Source of the DNA: an uncultured Clostridia bacterium
GTDB lineage: Bacteria > Bacillota > Clostridia > UBA1381
Length of the DNA: 14,342 bases
NCBI GenBank assembly: GCA_905236685.1
Contig: CAJOPD010000048.1
Span: forward strand, 1-14,342
Direction: 5' to 3'
Shown here: one piece after another, positions 1-6,334 of the stretch
Layout of the letters: each line of letters opens with the position of its first letter
Position numbering within the stretch: position 1 is the stretch's first letter
Notes under the pieces: generated by a model
Told to the model about the DNA's origin: nothing
Database searches by the model: none
The model's input: the letters and a program-made list of their open reading frames with translations, nothing else
Translations under genes and position numbers: made by a program

Positions 1-68
1 ACAGGAATAAAAATCCGTTTCCTTCATATAATACATACTGTAAAAACGGTGAAAGGATTGGTTAAAAT

Positions 69-518
69 ATGAAAAAATACAAACCCTACATTATAGAAAT
101 TTTAATTGCGCTTGCGGTCGGAGGTCTTTCCGCATATCTTACAAAGAATTCTATGGAAACCTTCAACAGCCTGGTAAAACCTCCTCTTTCGCCGCCGTCA
201 TATCTTTTCCCGATTGTGTGGGGAATTCTTTTTGTTCTTATGGGCATAAGCGCAGGTATGATATACAAAAAAAGCGGCAGCGTACCCTTTATTTACAGGC
301 TCTCCCTGATAGTGAATTTCCTGTGGTCAATAATTTTCTTTAATATGGAGGCATACCTTTTCGCATTCGTATGGCTGCTGCTTCTGCTTGTTCTCATAAT
401 TCTCACAATTATTGAGTATTCAAAGATAGATAAGACCGCCGCATATCTGCAAATACCCTATCTTATATGGGTTTGTTTTGCGGGATATTTAAACTTTTTT
501 ATCTGGTATTTGAACTAA
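69..518 (+). CDS. tspO: TspO/MBR family membrane protein
   Basis: The 149-residue protein is very hydrophobic, with five likely transmembrane helices at about residues 7-24, 45-66, 73-91, 94-116 and 123-147, the TspO/translocator-protein fold. Family hallmarks are visible: the proline-rich loop KPPLSPPSYLFP (37-48), WG at 51-52, NFLWS (83-87), and the last-helix segment YLQIPYLIWV with later Y140 and N142. TspO proteins bind porphyrins and related ligands, and their bacterial role is often linked to tetrapyrrole or stress responses; the ligand here is not shown. GAAAGG at 51-56 lies upstream of the ATG at a workable though long spacing. A TATAAT at 27-32 could be its -10, but no good -35 is visible before the window edge. 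The gene is followed at once by a terminator, so it looks monocistronic or last in an operon. Its length is slightly under the usual 155-160 residues. Confidence 0.93.
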   Translation: MKKYKPYIIEILIALAVGGLSAYLTKNSMETFNSLVKPPLSPPSYLFPIVWGILFVLMGISAGMIYKKSGSVPFIYRLSLIVNFLWSIIFFNMEAYLFAFVWLLLLLVLIILTIIEYSKIDKTAAYLQIPYLIWVCFAGYLNFFIWYLN

Positions 519-546
519 ATCGGGGAAACCCCCGATTTTTTTCTTT
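517..546 (+). terminator. Rho-independent terminator after tspO
   Basis: A nine-base-pair stem, AAATCGGGG (517-525) with CCCCGATTT (530-538), has a four-base loop and is followed by a T-rich run to about 549. The stem begins inside the tspO stop codon. Confidence 0.9.
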
Positions 547-562
547 TTTTGACAATATTCTC

Positions 563-592
563 TTGACTAATGCCTCTTTTTTGTAATAAAAT
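563..592 (+). promoter_or_regulatory. Promoter of the DUF1846 gene
   Basis: TTGACT (563-568) and TAAAAT (587-592) are separated by 18 bp, a good vegetative sigma-A arrangement, and lie just downstream of the tspO terminator. An overlapping TTGACA at 549-554 is too far from this -10 to pair with it. The predicted start of transcription is near 599, giving a leader of about 30 nt. Confidence 0.55.
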
Positions 593-628
593 ATACTTTA
601 ATATTTGACGCAAAAAGAGGAAAGAATG

Positions 629-2110
629 ATGAGAATAGGATTTGACAACGACAAGTATTTGAAAATGCAGTCGGCACATATAAAGGAGCGAATTTCGCAG
701 TTCGGAGGCAAGCTTTACCTCGAATTCGGAGGCAAGCTTTTTGACGATTTTCACGCCTCCCGCGTACTCCCGGGATTTAAGCCTGACAGTAAAATAAATA
801 TGCTCTTGCAGCTTAAAGACCAAGCGGAAATAATAATCGCAATAAACTCCCTTCATATTGAAAAAAGCAAGGTGCGGAGCGACCTTGACATTACATATAA
901 CCTCGATACTCTGCGCCTTATCGACGCATTTAAGTCAAAGGGACTTTATGTCGGCAGCGTTGTCCTAACACAGTTTGCAGGTCAGCCCTCTGCCGAAAAA
1001 TTCCAAAAACAGCTGGAAGCTATGGGTATGAAGGTTTACCGCCACTACACAATAGAAGGCTACCCGTACAATATAGCCAAAATTGTCAGCGAGGAAGGCT
1101 ACGGAAAGAACGAATTTGTACGGACAAAGCGCCCGTTAGTAGTTGTTACCGCCCCGGGTCCTGGCAGCGGCAAGATGGCTGTATGTCTTTCCCAGCTTTA
1201 CCACGAGCATAAGAACGGAGTAGATGCGGGATATGCAAAATTTGAGACCTTCCCCATATGGAATATTCCGTTAAAGCACCCCGTAAATGTTGCATATGAA
1301 GCGGCAACCGCAGATTTGAACGATATAAATATGATAGACCCGTTCCACTTAGAAGCGTACGGGGTAACAACGGTAAATTACAACCGTGATGTTGAGATTT
1401 TCCCTGTTTTAAAAACTATGTTCGAGCAGATATACGGGGAATGTCCCTATAAATCGCCTACCGATATGGGCGTAAATATGGCAGGAAACTGCATAACTGA
1501 CGATAACGCGGTATCCGATGCCGCAAAGGCGGAAATTATAAGGAGATACTACGGGGCTTTATGCAAAAAGCGCCAGACAAACACGGGCGATGATGAAATT
1601 CATAAAATTGAGCTTCTTATGCAGCAGACGGAACTGACAGTAGATGACCGCCCTGTTGTCAGCGCAGCGCTTAAAAAGGCGGATTTGACAGACGCACCCG
1701 CAACCGCTATGGAAATGCCTGACGGCACAATTCTGACGGGCAAAACCTCAAAGCTTTTGGGCGCTTCAAGCGCATTGCTTTTAAACGCGCTTAAATACTT
1801 AACGGGCATAGATGATTCGGTCACGCTCATTGAGCCAAACATAATAGAGCCGATACAGGATTTGAAGGTAAATCATCTCGGAAACCATAATCCGCGCCTT
1901 CATACCGATGAGGTTTTGGTAGCGCTTTCGATATGCGCCGCCACAAATGAAAATGCAAAAAAGGCGATTGACGCTTTACAGCTTTTAAAGGGGCTTGAAG
2001 CACATTCTACCGTAATTCTATCACAGGTTGATATGAATGTTTTCAAAAAGCTTGGCATAAATATCACTTGCGAGCCTAAATATCAAAGCAAATCCTTTTA
2101 TCACAGATGA
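629..2110 (+). CDS. DUF1846 (UPF0371) family protein of unknown function
   Basis: The 493-residue product begins MRIGFDNDKYL and carries the segment LYLEFGGKLFDDFHASRVLP, both typical of the DUF1846/UPF0371 family, whose full length is about 490-500 residues. An ATG at 626 and a TTG at 605 are also in frame. I chose 629 because homologues begin M-K/R-IGFD and because AGAGG (616-620) sits 8 nt upstream. A glycine-rich APGPGSGKMA (175-184) resembles a P-loop but lacks the usual Ser/Thr after the lysine. Conserved-looking segments such as IWNIPLKHPVNVAYEAATAD and NHLGNHNPRLH follow. No signal peptide or membrane helix is seen, so it is probably cytosolic. The family has solved structures but, to my knowledge, no firmly assigned reaction. 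It has its own promoter and ends at a terminator shared with dut. Confidence 0.93.
   Translation: MRIGFDNDKYLKMQSAHIKERISQFGGKLYLEFGGKLFDDFHASRVLPGFKPDSKINMLLQLKDQAEIIIAINSLHIEKSKVRSDLDITYNLDTLRLIDAFKSKGLYVGSVVLTQFAGQPSAEKFQKQLEAMGMKVYRHYTIEGYPYNIAKIVSEEGYGKNEFVRTKRPLVVVTAPGPGSGKMAVCLSQLYHEHKNGVDAGYAKFETFPIWNIPLKHPVNVAYEAATADLNDINMIDPFHLEAYGVTTVNYNRDVEIFPVLKTMFEQIYGECPYKSPTDMGVNMAGNCITDDNAVSDAAKAEIIRRYYGALCKKRQTNTGDDEIHKIELLMQQTELTVDDRPVVSAALKKADLTDAPATAMEMPDGTILTGKTSKLLGASSALLLNALKYLTGIDDSVTLIEPNIIEPIQDLKVNHLGNHNPRLHTDEVLVALSICAATNENAKKAIDALQLLKGLEAHSTVILSQVDMNVFKKLGINITCEPKYQSKSFYHR
701..740 (+). repeat. Two 16-bp direct repeats inside the DUF1846 gene
   Basis: TTCGGAGGCAAGCTTT occurs at 701-716 and again, identically, at 725-740, a 24-bp period. 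It encodes FGGKLYLE then FGGKLFDD in one frame, so the reading frame is kept. Confidence 0.9.
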
Positions 2111-2160
2111 AAATAACGGGAGTAAAAAAATAACGGGAGTTTTACTCCCGTTATTTTCAT
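2107..2160. terminator. Bidirectional terminator shared by the DUF1846 gene and dut, with a duplicated arm
   Basis: The right arm TTTACTCCCGTTATTTTCAT (2141-2160) is the perfect reverse complement of 2107-2126. A second copy of the left arm, AAAATAACGGGAGT (2127-2140), sits between them and can pair with ACTCCCGTTATTTT (2144-2157) around a three-base TTT loop. The short hairpin is followed on the minus strand by a run of seven T (complement of 2124-2130), a good terminator for dut. On the plus strand it is followed by CATTTT, weaker but usable for the DUF1846 gene. The dut stop codon (2157-2159) lies inside the structure. Confidence 0.85.
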
Positions 2161-2603
2161 TTTCCCGTACTGCCAAAGCCTCCTGCTCCCCGCTCGGTGC
2201 TGTCAAGCTCTGCCGTTTCCTCAAATTCAACCGCCAAAAAGGGCATAACCACAAGCTGAGCTATCCGCTCATAAGGCTCAATTTTTCGTATTTCGTCCGT
2301 ATCGTTATGAATTGCAACTATGTACTCGCCTCTGTAATCGCTGTCGGCAACGCCTACGCAGTTTGCAGGACGCAGTCCCTCCTTCGCCGCGAGCCCGCTC
2401 CGTGCAAAAATCGCGCCGAAATAGCCTTCGGGCACGGCTATCGAAAGCCCTGTGCCGATTTTTTCGGTCGTATGCGGCGCAATCGCCACCGTCTCATCTA
2501 TACACGCGTATAGGTCATATCCCGCCGCATAGCTTGATGCGCGCATCGGGATTTTTGCATTTTCTCTTATTTTTTTTATCTTTATTTTCATTTTTATAAC
2601 CAT
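2157..2603 (-). CDS. dut: Deoxyuridine 5'-triphosphate nucleotidohydrolase (dUTPase)
   Basis: dUTPase hydrolyses dUTP to dUMP and pyrophosphate, supplying the thymidylate precursor and keeping uracil out of DNA. The 148-residue protein shows all five motifs of the homotrimeric family: I AGYDLYA (27-33), II RSGLA (68-72), III GVADSDYRGEY (84-94) with the catalytic Asp and substrate-gating Tyr, IV RIAQLV (113-118), and V RGAGGFGSTG (138-147), the C-terminal flap over the active site. The start is uncertain. From the ATG at 2603, GGAAAGG is very close (1-6 nt). From the in-frame ATG at 2591 it is 13 nt away. Either gives a complete enzyme. It is transcribed divergently from queT, with a strong promoter of its own, and ends inside a two-way terminator. 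Confidence 0.96.
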   Translation of the reverse strand: MVIKMKIKIKKIRENAKIPMRASSYAAGYDLYACIDETVAIAPHTTEKIGTGLSIAVPEGYFGAIFARSGLAAKEGLRPANCVGVADSDYRGEYIVAIHNDTDEIRKIEPYERIAQLVVMPFLAVEFEETAELDSTERGAGGFGSTGK

Positions 2604-2624
2604 ACCTTTCCGATTAACAAGATA

Positions 2625-2653
2625 ATTATAAATGAAAACCCGAATAATTTCAA
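2625..2653 (-). promoter_or_regulatory. dut promoter
   Basis: Read on the minus strand, TTGAAA (2653-2648) and TATAAT (2630-2625) are separated by exactly 17 bp, a near-consensus sigma-A promoter. The predicted start near 2618 gives a very short leader of about 15 nt before the dut ATG. Confidence 0.82.
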
Positions 2654-2663
2654 GGCTTAGCCG

Positions 2664-2692
2664 TTGACTTTTTTTTTAAAGTGTGGTAATAT
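2664..2692 (+). promoter_or_regulatory. queT promoter
   Basis: TTGACT (2664-2669) and TAATAT (2687-2692) are 17 bp apart. The predicted start is 2699-2700, the first base of the riboswitch P1 stem. Its -35 lies only 10 bp from the -35 of the divergent dut promoter. Confidence 0.8.
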
Positions 2693-2699
2693 CCTTTTC

Positions 2700-2741
2700 G
2701 GTGAGTTCGAAACCATCCTCACCTAAAACAAAACTAAGGAG
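2700..2741 (+). promoter_or_regulatory. preQ1-I-like riboswitch in the queT leader
   Basis: P1 is GGTGAG (2700-2705) with CTCACC (2718-2723), enclosing a 12-nt loop that begins TTC and ends in C2717 directly before the 3' strand. In preQ1-I aptamers the cytosine in that place pairs with the ligand. The A-rich tail (2724-2741) reads AACAAAACTAAGGAG, very like the tail of translational preQ1-I aptamers, and contains the queT ribosome binding site AAGGAG (2736-2741). UUC in the loop can pair with GGA in that site. Ligand binding is therefore expected to hide the binding site and lower transporter synthesis when preQ1 is plentiful. The call rests on structure and on the gene downstream. Confidence 0.72.
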
Positions 2742-2751
2742 CTTTTTTAAT

Positions 2752-3240
2752 ATGAAAAAATCTACTTCACATCTCACGCAAGGCGCTGTGATTGCGGCGC
2801 TTTATGTCCTTTTGACTATGCTTTCAAATGCCTTCGGCTTATCGAGCGGGGTTATCCAGCTCAGGATTTCCGAGGCGCTCTATGCACTCGCTATCTTTTC
2901 GCCGTCGGCTGTTTTGGGGCTTTTTGTGGGCTGTATTCTGTCAAATATCTTTGTCGGCGGAATTTTGATTGATGTTATATTCGGCAGTATTGCAACTTTA
3001 ATCGGCGCATTTTTCACCTACAAGCTTAGAAAATATCCGATTTATGCCCTTATCCCCCCGATTTTGTCAAATGCGATAATTATACCGCCTATACTGCGGT
3101 TCGCTTACGGAATTGAAGGCTCGGTCTGGTATTTTGCATTGACTGTCGGCATAGGTGAATTCTTGTCCTGCGGCGTTTTGGGATATTTGCTGTATCAGGC
3201 ATTAAACAAAATCAACAAAAATTCAAAAATGGGACTTTAA
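2752..3240 (+). CDS. queT: Queuosine precursor (preQ1) transporter QueT, ECF S component
   Basis: The 162-residue protein has a short basic N-terminus (MKKSTSHLTQ) and about five hydrophobic segments (about 10-28, 41-70, 72-89, 97-115, 126-149), the size and layout of a substrate-binding S component of an energy-coupling factor transporter. The QueT family is suggested by VIQLRISEALYALAIFSP (34-51), SNIFVGG (64-70), and the NAIIIPPILRFAYG segment. It would pass queuosine precursors to the shared EcfAA'T module, which is not encoded here. An upstream in-frame ATG at 2683 lies in the promoter and riboswitch and is not the start; AAGGAG sits 10 nt before 2752. The preQ1-type leader supports the assignment independently. 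It is a single-gene unit ended by a terminator. Confidence 0.9.
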   Translation: MKKSTSHLTQGAVIAALYVLLTMLSNAFGLSSGVIQLRISEALYALAIFSPSAVLGLFVGCILSNIFVGGILIDVIFGSIATLIGAFFTYKLRKYPIYALIPPILSNAIIIPPILRFAYGIEGSVWYFALTVGIGEFLSCGVLGYLLYQALNKINKNSKMGL

Positions 3241-3256
3241 AAGTCCCATTTTTTTT
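3225..3256. terminator. Bidirectional terminator between convergent queT and pnp
   Basis: The stem AAAAATGGGACTT (3225-3237) pairs with AAGTCCCATTTTT (3241-3253) around a three-base loop, TAA. T runs follow on the plus strand (to 3256) and on the minus strand (TTTTTGAATTTTTG). The stop codon of queT lies in the structure and that of pnp (3255-3257) at its edge. Confidence 0.93.
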
Positions 3257-5552
3257 ACTTAAATATCTTGCTGAAAAATCCGCCCTTTTCCTCCTTCGGC
3301 TCTTCCTTCGGAGGCTCAGGTTTCTTTTCTTCAACAGGCGGTTTTACCGGCGGCTTCGGTCTTGGCGCATTACTGCGGTTTTGAGGCGGTCTGTGCGTAT
3401 CGTTTCTCCTTGCTCCGCCGTTTCTGCCCCCGTTTCCGCCTTCGCGTCTTTGCGGTCTTTCTTCATAGCCCTCGGGCTTCGGCATCGTATCCTTATGCGA
3501 AAGGCTTATTTTTCCCGTCTTTTCGTCTATTTCCATAACCTTAACAAGCAGTTTGTCGCCAACCTTTACATAGTCCTCAACATTTTCAACGCGCTTATAG
3601 TCAAGCTTGGAAATATGGCAAAGCCCGTCTTTTCCGGGAAGGATTTCCACAAATGCACCGAAATCGGTTATTGTTTTAACGGTACCTTCATAAATCTCGT
3701 CCACCTCGGGCTCTTTTACGATAAGCTCGATAGCCTTTTGAGCAGCTTCTCCCGATTCCTGTGTGGTCGCAAAAATGTAGATTGTTCCGTCCTCTTCAAT
3801 GTCAATTTTTGCACCTGTATCGGCAACAATCTTTTGAATAACCTTGCCACCTGTGCCGATAACATCACGGATTTTTTCAACATCAATGTGCATTGTCGTA
3901 ACCTTCGGCGCATATGGCGAGAGATGGTCGCGCACTTCGGGAATTGCCTTTAACAAAATTTCATCTATTATATAATTTCTTGCTTTTTTGGTCTTTTGGA
4001 ACGCCTCCCAGATAACATCATACGGAAGTCCGTCATTTTTAATATCCACCTGAATAGAGGTGATACCCTTTTTCGTTCCTGCCACCTTAAAGTCCATTTC
4101 GCCGTAGAAATCTTCCAGTCCCTGAATATCAACCATTGTGGTAAAGCCGTTCTCGGTTGTAATAAGACCGCAGGAAATACCGGCAACGGGCGCCTTAATC
4201 GGCACGCCTGCCGCCATAAGCGCAAGTGTTGAGCCGCATACTGAGCCTTGTGAAGTCGAGCCGTTTGACGAAAGCACCTCGGAAACCGTTCTTATCGCAT
4301 ACGGGAATTCCTCCTCGGACGGAAGAACGGGCACAAGCGAGCGTTCAGCCAAAGCTCCGTGACCTATTTCACGGCGTCCCGGTCCCCTTGACGGCTTTGT
4401 TTCGCCGACAGAATAGGACGGGAAGTTGTAGTGGTGCATATATCTCTTTGATTCTTCGGTATCGATACCGTCGAGACGCTGCATTTCAGCGAGCGGCGCA
4501 AGAGTTGCAACCGTCATAACCTGCGTCTGTCCCCTTGTGAAAAGACCTGAGCCGTGCGTTCTCGGAAGCAAATCAACCTCTGCCGCAAGCGGACGGATTT
4601 CGTCCAATCCTCTGCCGTCCACACGCTTGCCTTCTACCAGCCACGCGCGCACGATTTCCTTCTGCATTTTATAAAGAAGCTCGCCTAAAATTTCGGGAAG
4701 GTTCGGGAACTGCTCCGATAATTTTTCGTTTATTTCGTCCTCAATAACACCCATTCGTTCGTCACGGACATTTTTGTCGTCTGTATCGAGAGCGTGCTTT
4801 ATATTCTCGTATTCAAGCTCTTTTACCGCGTTCCAAAGCTCCTGATCGATTGTATGCGGTACATACTCAAATTTCGGTTTTCCGATTTCGTCCTTAATTT
4901 CCTGCACAAATTCGCAGATTTTTATGATTTCCTGATGCGCAAACTTGATACCGTCAAGCATAACCTGCTCGTCGATTTCGTTAGCACCCGCCTCAATCAT
5001 AACAACCTTTTCCTTAGTTCCTGCGATTGTTACATGCATTTCCGACTTTTCCCTCTCTGCAACTGTCGGGTTTATCACATATTCGCCGTCAACCAATCCG
5101 AGCCATACAGCGCCTATCGGGCCGTTCCAAGGAATATCGGATATGGAAAGTGCGACAGATGTTCCTATCATAGCCGCAACTTCGGGCGGATTGTCCTGGT
5201 CAACCGACAAAACTGTTGCAACAACAGTGCAGTCGTTTCTTAAATCGGACGGGAAAAGCGGGCGGATAGGTCTGTCTATGCAGCGCGAGGTCAGGATTGC
5301 CTTTTCGGAAGGCTTTGATTCACGCTTGATATATCCCCCTGGGATTTTTCCTACTGAGTAAAGCTTTTCTTCATAGTCAACGGAAAGCGGGAAGAAATCT
5401 ATCCCCTCTCTTGCCGTTCTCGATGCGGTAACATTTACCATAACAACGGTATCGCCGTATCTTACAAGGCAATGACCGTTAGCGAGGCAGCACATTTTGC
5501 CCGTTTCGATAACGAGCGGTCTGCCTGCCAATGTTGTTTCTTTTCTGAACAT
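3255..5552 (-). CDS. pnp: Polyribonucleotide nucleotidyltransferase (PNPase)
   Basis: PNPase degrades RNA 3' to 5' by phosphorolysis as a ring-shaped trimer and can also add tails. The 765-residue protein has the full order: first RNase PH-like domain (about 1-215), helical linker (about 235-305), second RNase PH-like domain (about 310-545), KH domain (about 553-612, GTGG loop at 566-569) and S1 domain (about 616-688). The catalytic-site aspartates are kept as D481 and D487 with K489, in LEDFYGEMDFKV. Residues 697-765 are an added low-complexity tail, first Arg/Gly/Asn-rich, then Pro/Lys/Glu-rich, ending GGFFSKIFK; most homologues are 700-715 residues. AAGGAG lies 8 nt before the ATG. It follows rpsO, the classic rpsO-pnp order, and the spacer contains a long hairpin that may control it. 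Confidence 0.98.
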   Translation of the reverse strand: MFRKETTLAGRPLVIETGKMCCLANGHCLVRYGDTVVMVNVTASRTAREGIDFFPLSVDYEEKLYSVGKIPGGYIKRESKPSEKAILTSRCIDRPIRPLFPSDLRNDCTVVATVLSVDQDNPPEVAAMIGTSVALSISDIPWNGPIGAVWLGLVDGEYVINPTVAEREKSEMHVTIAGTKEKVVMIEAGANEIDEQVMLDGIKFAHQEIIKICEFVQEIKDEIGKPKFEYVPHTIDQELWNAVKELEYENIKHALDTDDKNVRDERMGVIEDEINEKLSEQFPNLPEILGELLYKMQKEIVRAWLVEGKRVDGRGLDEIRPLAAEVDLLPRTHGSGLFTRGQTQVMTVATLAPLAEMQRLDGIDTEESKRYMHHYNFPSYSVGETKPSRGPGRREIGHGALAERSLVPVLPSEEEFPYAIRTVSEVLSSNGSTSQGSVCGSTLALMAAGVPIKAPVAGISCGLITTENGFTTMVDIQGLEDFYGEMDFKVAGTKKGITSIQVDIKNDGLPYDVIWEAFQKTKKARNYIIDEILLKAIPEVRDHLSPYAPKVTTMHIDVEKIRDVIGTGGKVIQKIVADTGAKIDIEEDGTIYIFATTQESGEAAQKAIELIVKEPEVDEIYEGTVKTITDFGAFVEILPGKDGLCHISKLDYKRVENVEDYVKVGDKLLVKVMEIDEKTGKISLSHKDTMPKPEGYEERPQRREGGNGGRNGGARRNDTHRPPQNRSNAPRPKPPVKPPVEEKKPEPPKEEPKEEKGGFFSKIFK

Positions 5553-5581
5553 AGTTTTTTCTCCTTTTTATTGATTTTTTC

Positions 5582-5658
5582 GGAGATACATATTAGCAGA
5601 TAAATACAGCCCGCAAAGCCTTTGCACGCTCTATTTATGTGCTAAATATCATATCTCC
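5582..5658 (-). other. Long imperfect hairpin in the pnp leader, possible RNase III/PNPase control site
   Basis: In the minus-strand transcript, GGAGATATGATATTTAGCA (5658-5640) pairs with TGCTAATATGTATCTCC (5598-5582), followed inward by ATAAATA with TATTTAT. A few mismatches and bulges break an otherwise near-continuous stem of roughly 28 bp. At the tip GCAAA and TTTGC can form a small inner stem. No T run follows, so it is not a terminator. The base of the stem is about 20 nt upstream of the pnp ribosome binding site. Confidence 0.75.
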
Positions 5659-5669
5659 AATATATGCAA

Positions 5670-5697
5670 TATGGGCAAACACTTCTGCTTGCCCATA
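5670..5697 (-). terminator. Hairpin after rpsO, weak terminator or processing stem
   Basis: On the minus strand TATGGGCAA (5697-5689) pairs perfectly with TTGCCCATA (5678-5670) around a 10-nt loop, 12 nt after the rpsO stop. The sequence behind it is only AU-rich (ATTGCATATATTGG) without a T run. Strong termination is doubtful; attenuation, or protection of the rpsO 3' end, fits better. Confidence 0.5.
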
Positions 5698-5709
5698 AAG
5701 ATATTATAA

Positions 5710-5976
5710 TTATTTTCTAAGACCAAGCTTAGCAACCAATGCACGATATCTTTCGATATCCTGTTCCTTTAAGTAGTTCATAAGATTTCTTCTCTTACCA
5801 ACCATCATTAAAAGACCGCGTCTTGAATGATTATCCTTTTTGTGAAAATTCAAGTGCTCATCATTTAAGTGATTTATTCTCTCTGTCAAAAGTGCAATCT
5901 GCACTTCGGGAGAACCTGTATCGCCTTCGTGAGTAGCAAAATTTGCGATAATCTCTTGTTTACGCTCCTTTGTCAT
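5710..5976 (-). CDS. rpsO: 30S ribosomal protein S15
   Basis: S15 is a primary 16S rRNA-binding protein of the small subunit platform. The 88-residue product shows the family signature around HLNFHKKDNHSRRGLLMMVGKR (41-62), including H45, D48, H50, S51 and the RR pair that contact helix 22. It also has the N-terminal TGSPEVQIALLTERINHL segment. Length is the usual 88-89 residues. The start is firmly set by AGGAGG (5989-5984) 7 nt before the ATG. It lies between rpmE and pnp. In many bacteria S15 represses its own translation through its leader, and the 106-nt leader here contains sequences complementary to the ribosome binding site. Confidence 0.98.
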   Translation of the reverse strand: MTKERKQEIIANFATHEGDTGSPEVQIALLTERINHLNDEHLNFHKKDNHSRRGLLMMVGKRRNLMNYLKEQDIERYRALVAKLGLRK

Positions 5977-6082
5977 GGTTTCACCTCCTATAATTTAACT
6001 ATCCCCTCACACTGAGAAACCGTTGGTGACTCGGTAAACTAAGTATGGGTTTTTTGTAGCTTTCTTGATTTTTGCAAATATC
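5977..6082 (-). promoter_or_regulatory. rpsO leader, candidate S15 autoregulatory operator
   Basis: This is the 106-nt spacer between rpmE and rpsO on the transcribed strand. GGTTTC (6021-6016) is fully complementary to GAAACC (5982-5977) just before the ATG. TCACC (6029-6025) is fully complementary to GGTGA (5985-5981), which overlaps the ribosome binding site. Local stems ACCG/CGGT and CTCA/TGAG (loop GTG) can form as alternatives. I see no convincing separate promoter. A regulatory role is inferred from these pairings and from the known habit of S15. Confidence 0.4.
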
Positions 6083-6283
6083 TTATTTGCGACCGAATTT
6101 TTTGTTAAATTTGTCAACTCTTCCGCCTGTATCTACAAGCTTCTGCTTACCTGTATAAAACGGGTGGCATTTTGAACAAATTTCGACCTGAATATTCTCC
6201 TTAGTTGAGCCGACTTCAATCACTTCACCGCAAGCGCACTTAATAGTCGTCTGTTTATATTCAGGGTGAATTCCCTCTCGCAT
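6083..6283 (-). CDS. rpmE: 50S ribosomal protein L31, zinc-binding type
   Basis: L31 bridges the large and small subunits. The 66-residue protein begins MREGIHPEY and has C16, C18, C36 and C39 (CAC and CSKC), the four zinc ligands of the Cys-containing type; the zinc-free paralogue replaces most of them. The segments CHPFYTGKQ and GGRVDKFNKKFG are diagnostic. AAGGAGGA lies about 7-10 nt before the ATG. A strong promoter precedes it, separating it from recR. In bacteria with both L31 types this copy is used when zinc is sufficient; whether a zinc-free copy exists is not visible here. The stop codon overlaps a 7-bp perfect stem, GCAAATA/TATTTGC (6090-6074). Confidence 0.98.
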   Translation of the reverse strand: MREGIHPEYKQTTIKCACGEVIEVGSTKENIQVEICSKCHPFYTGKQKLVDTGGRVDKFNKKFGRK

Positions 6284-6334
6284 TATTCTTCCTCCTTTCC
6301 CGAATTTTTAAAAGTGCAAAATACACCAATTAGC

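Noticed and set aside
15..49. Hairpin CCGTTT/AAACGG before tspO
   Set aside because: A 22-nt AT-rich loop and a six-base stem are weak, and the region is cut by the window edge.
605..628. TTG start at 605 for the DUF1846 gene
   Set aside because: It would overlap the ribosome binding site AGAGG at 616-620, and homologues begin at M-K/R-IGFD.
515..856. 113-codon minus-strand frame over the tspO terminator and DUF1846 start
   Set aside because: It is antisense to a well-supported start region and would need to be read through the terminator; no ribosome binding site is seen.
2312..2599. 95-codon plus-strand frame across dut
   Set aside because: It is antisense to dut, which has all five dUTPase motifs, and its composition is typical of an antisense shadow.
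2683..2751. ATG at 2683 as the queT start
   Set aside because: It falls within the promoter, upstream of the predicted transcription start and of the riboswitch.
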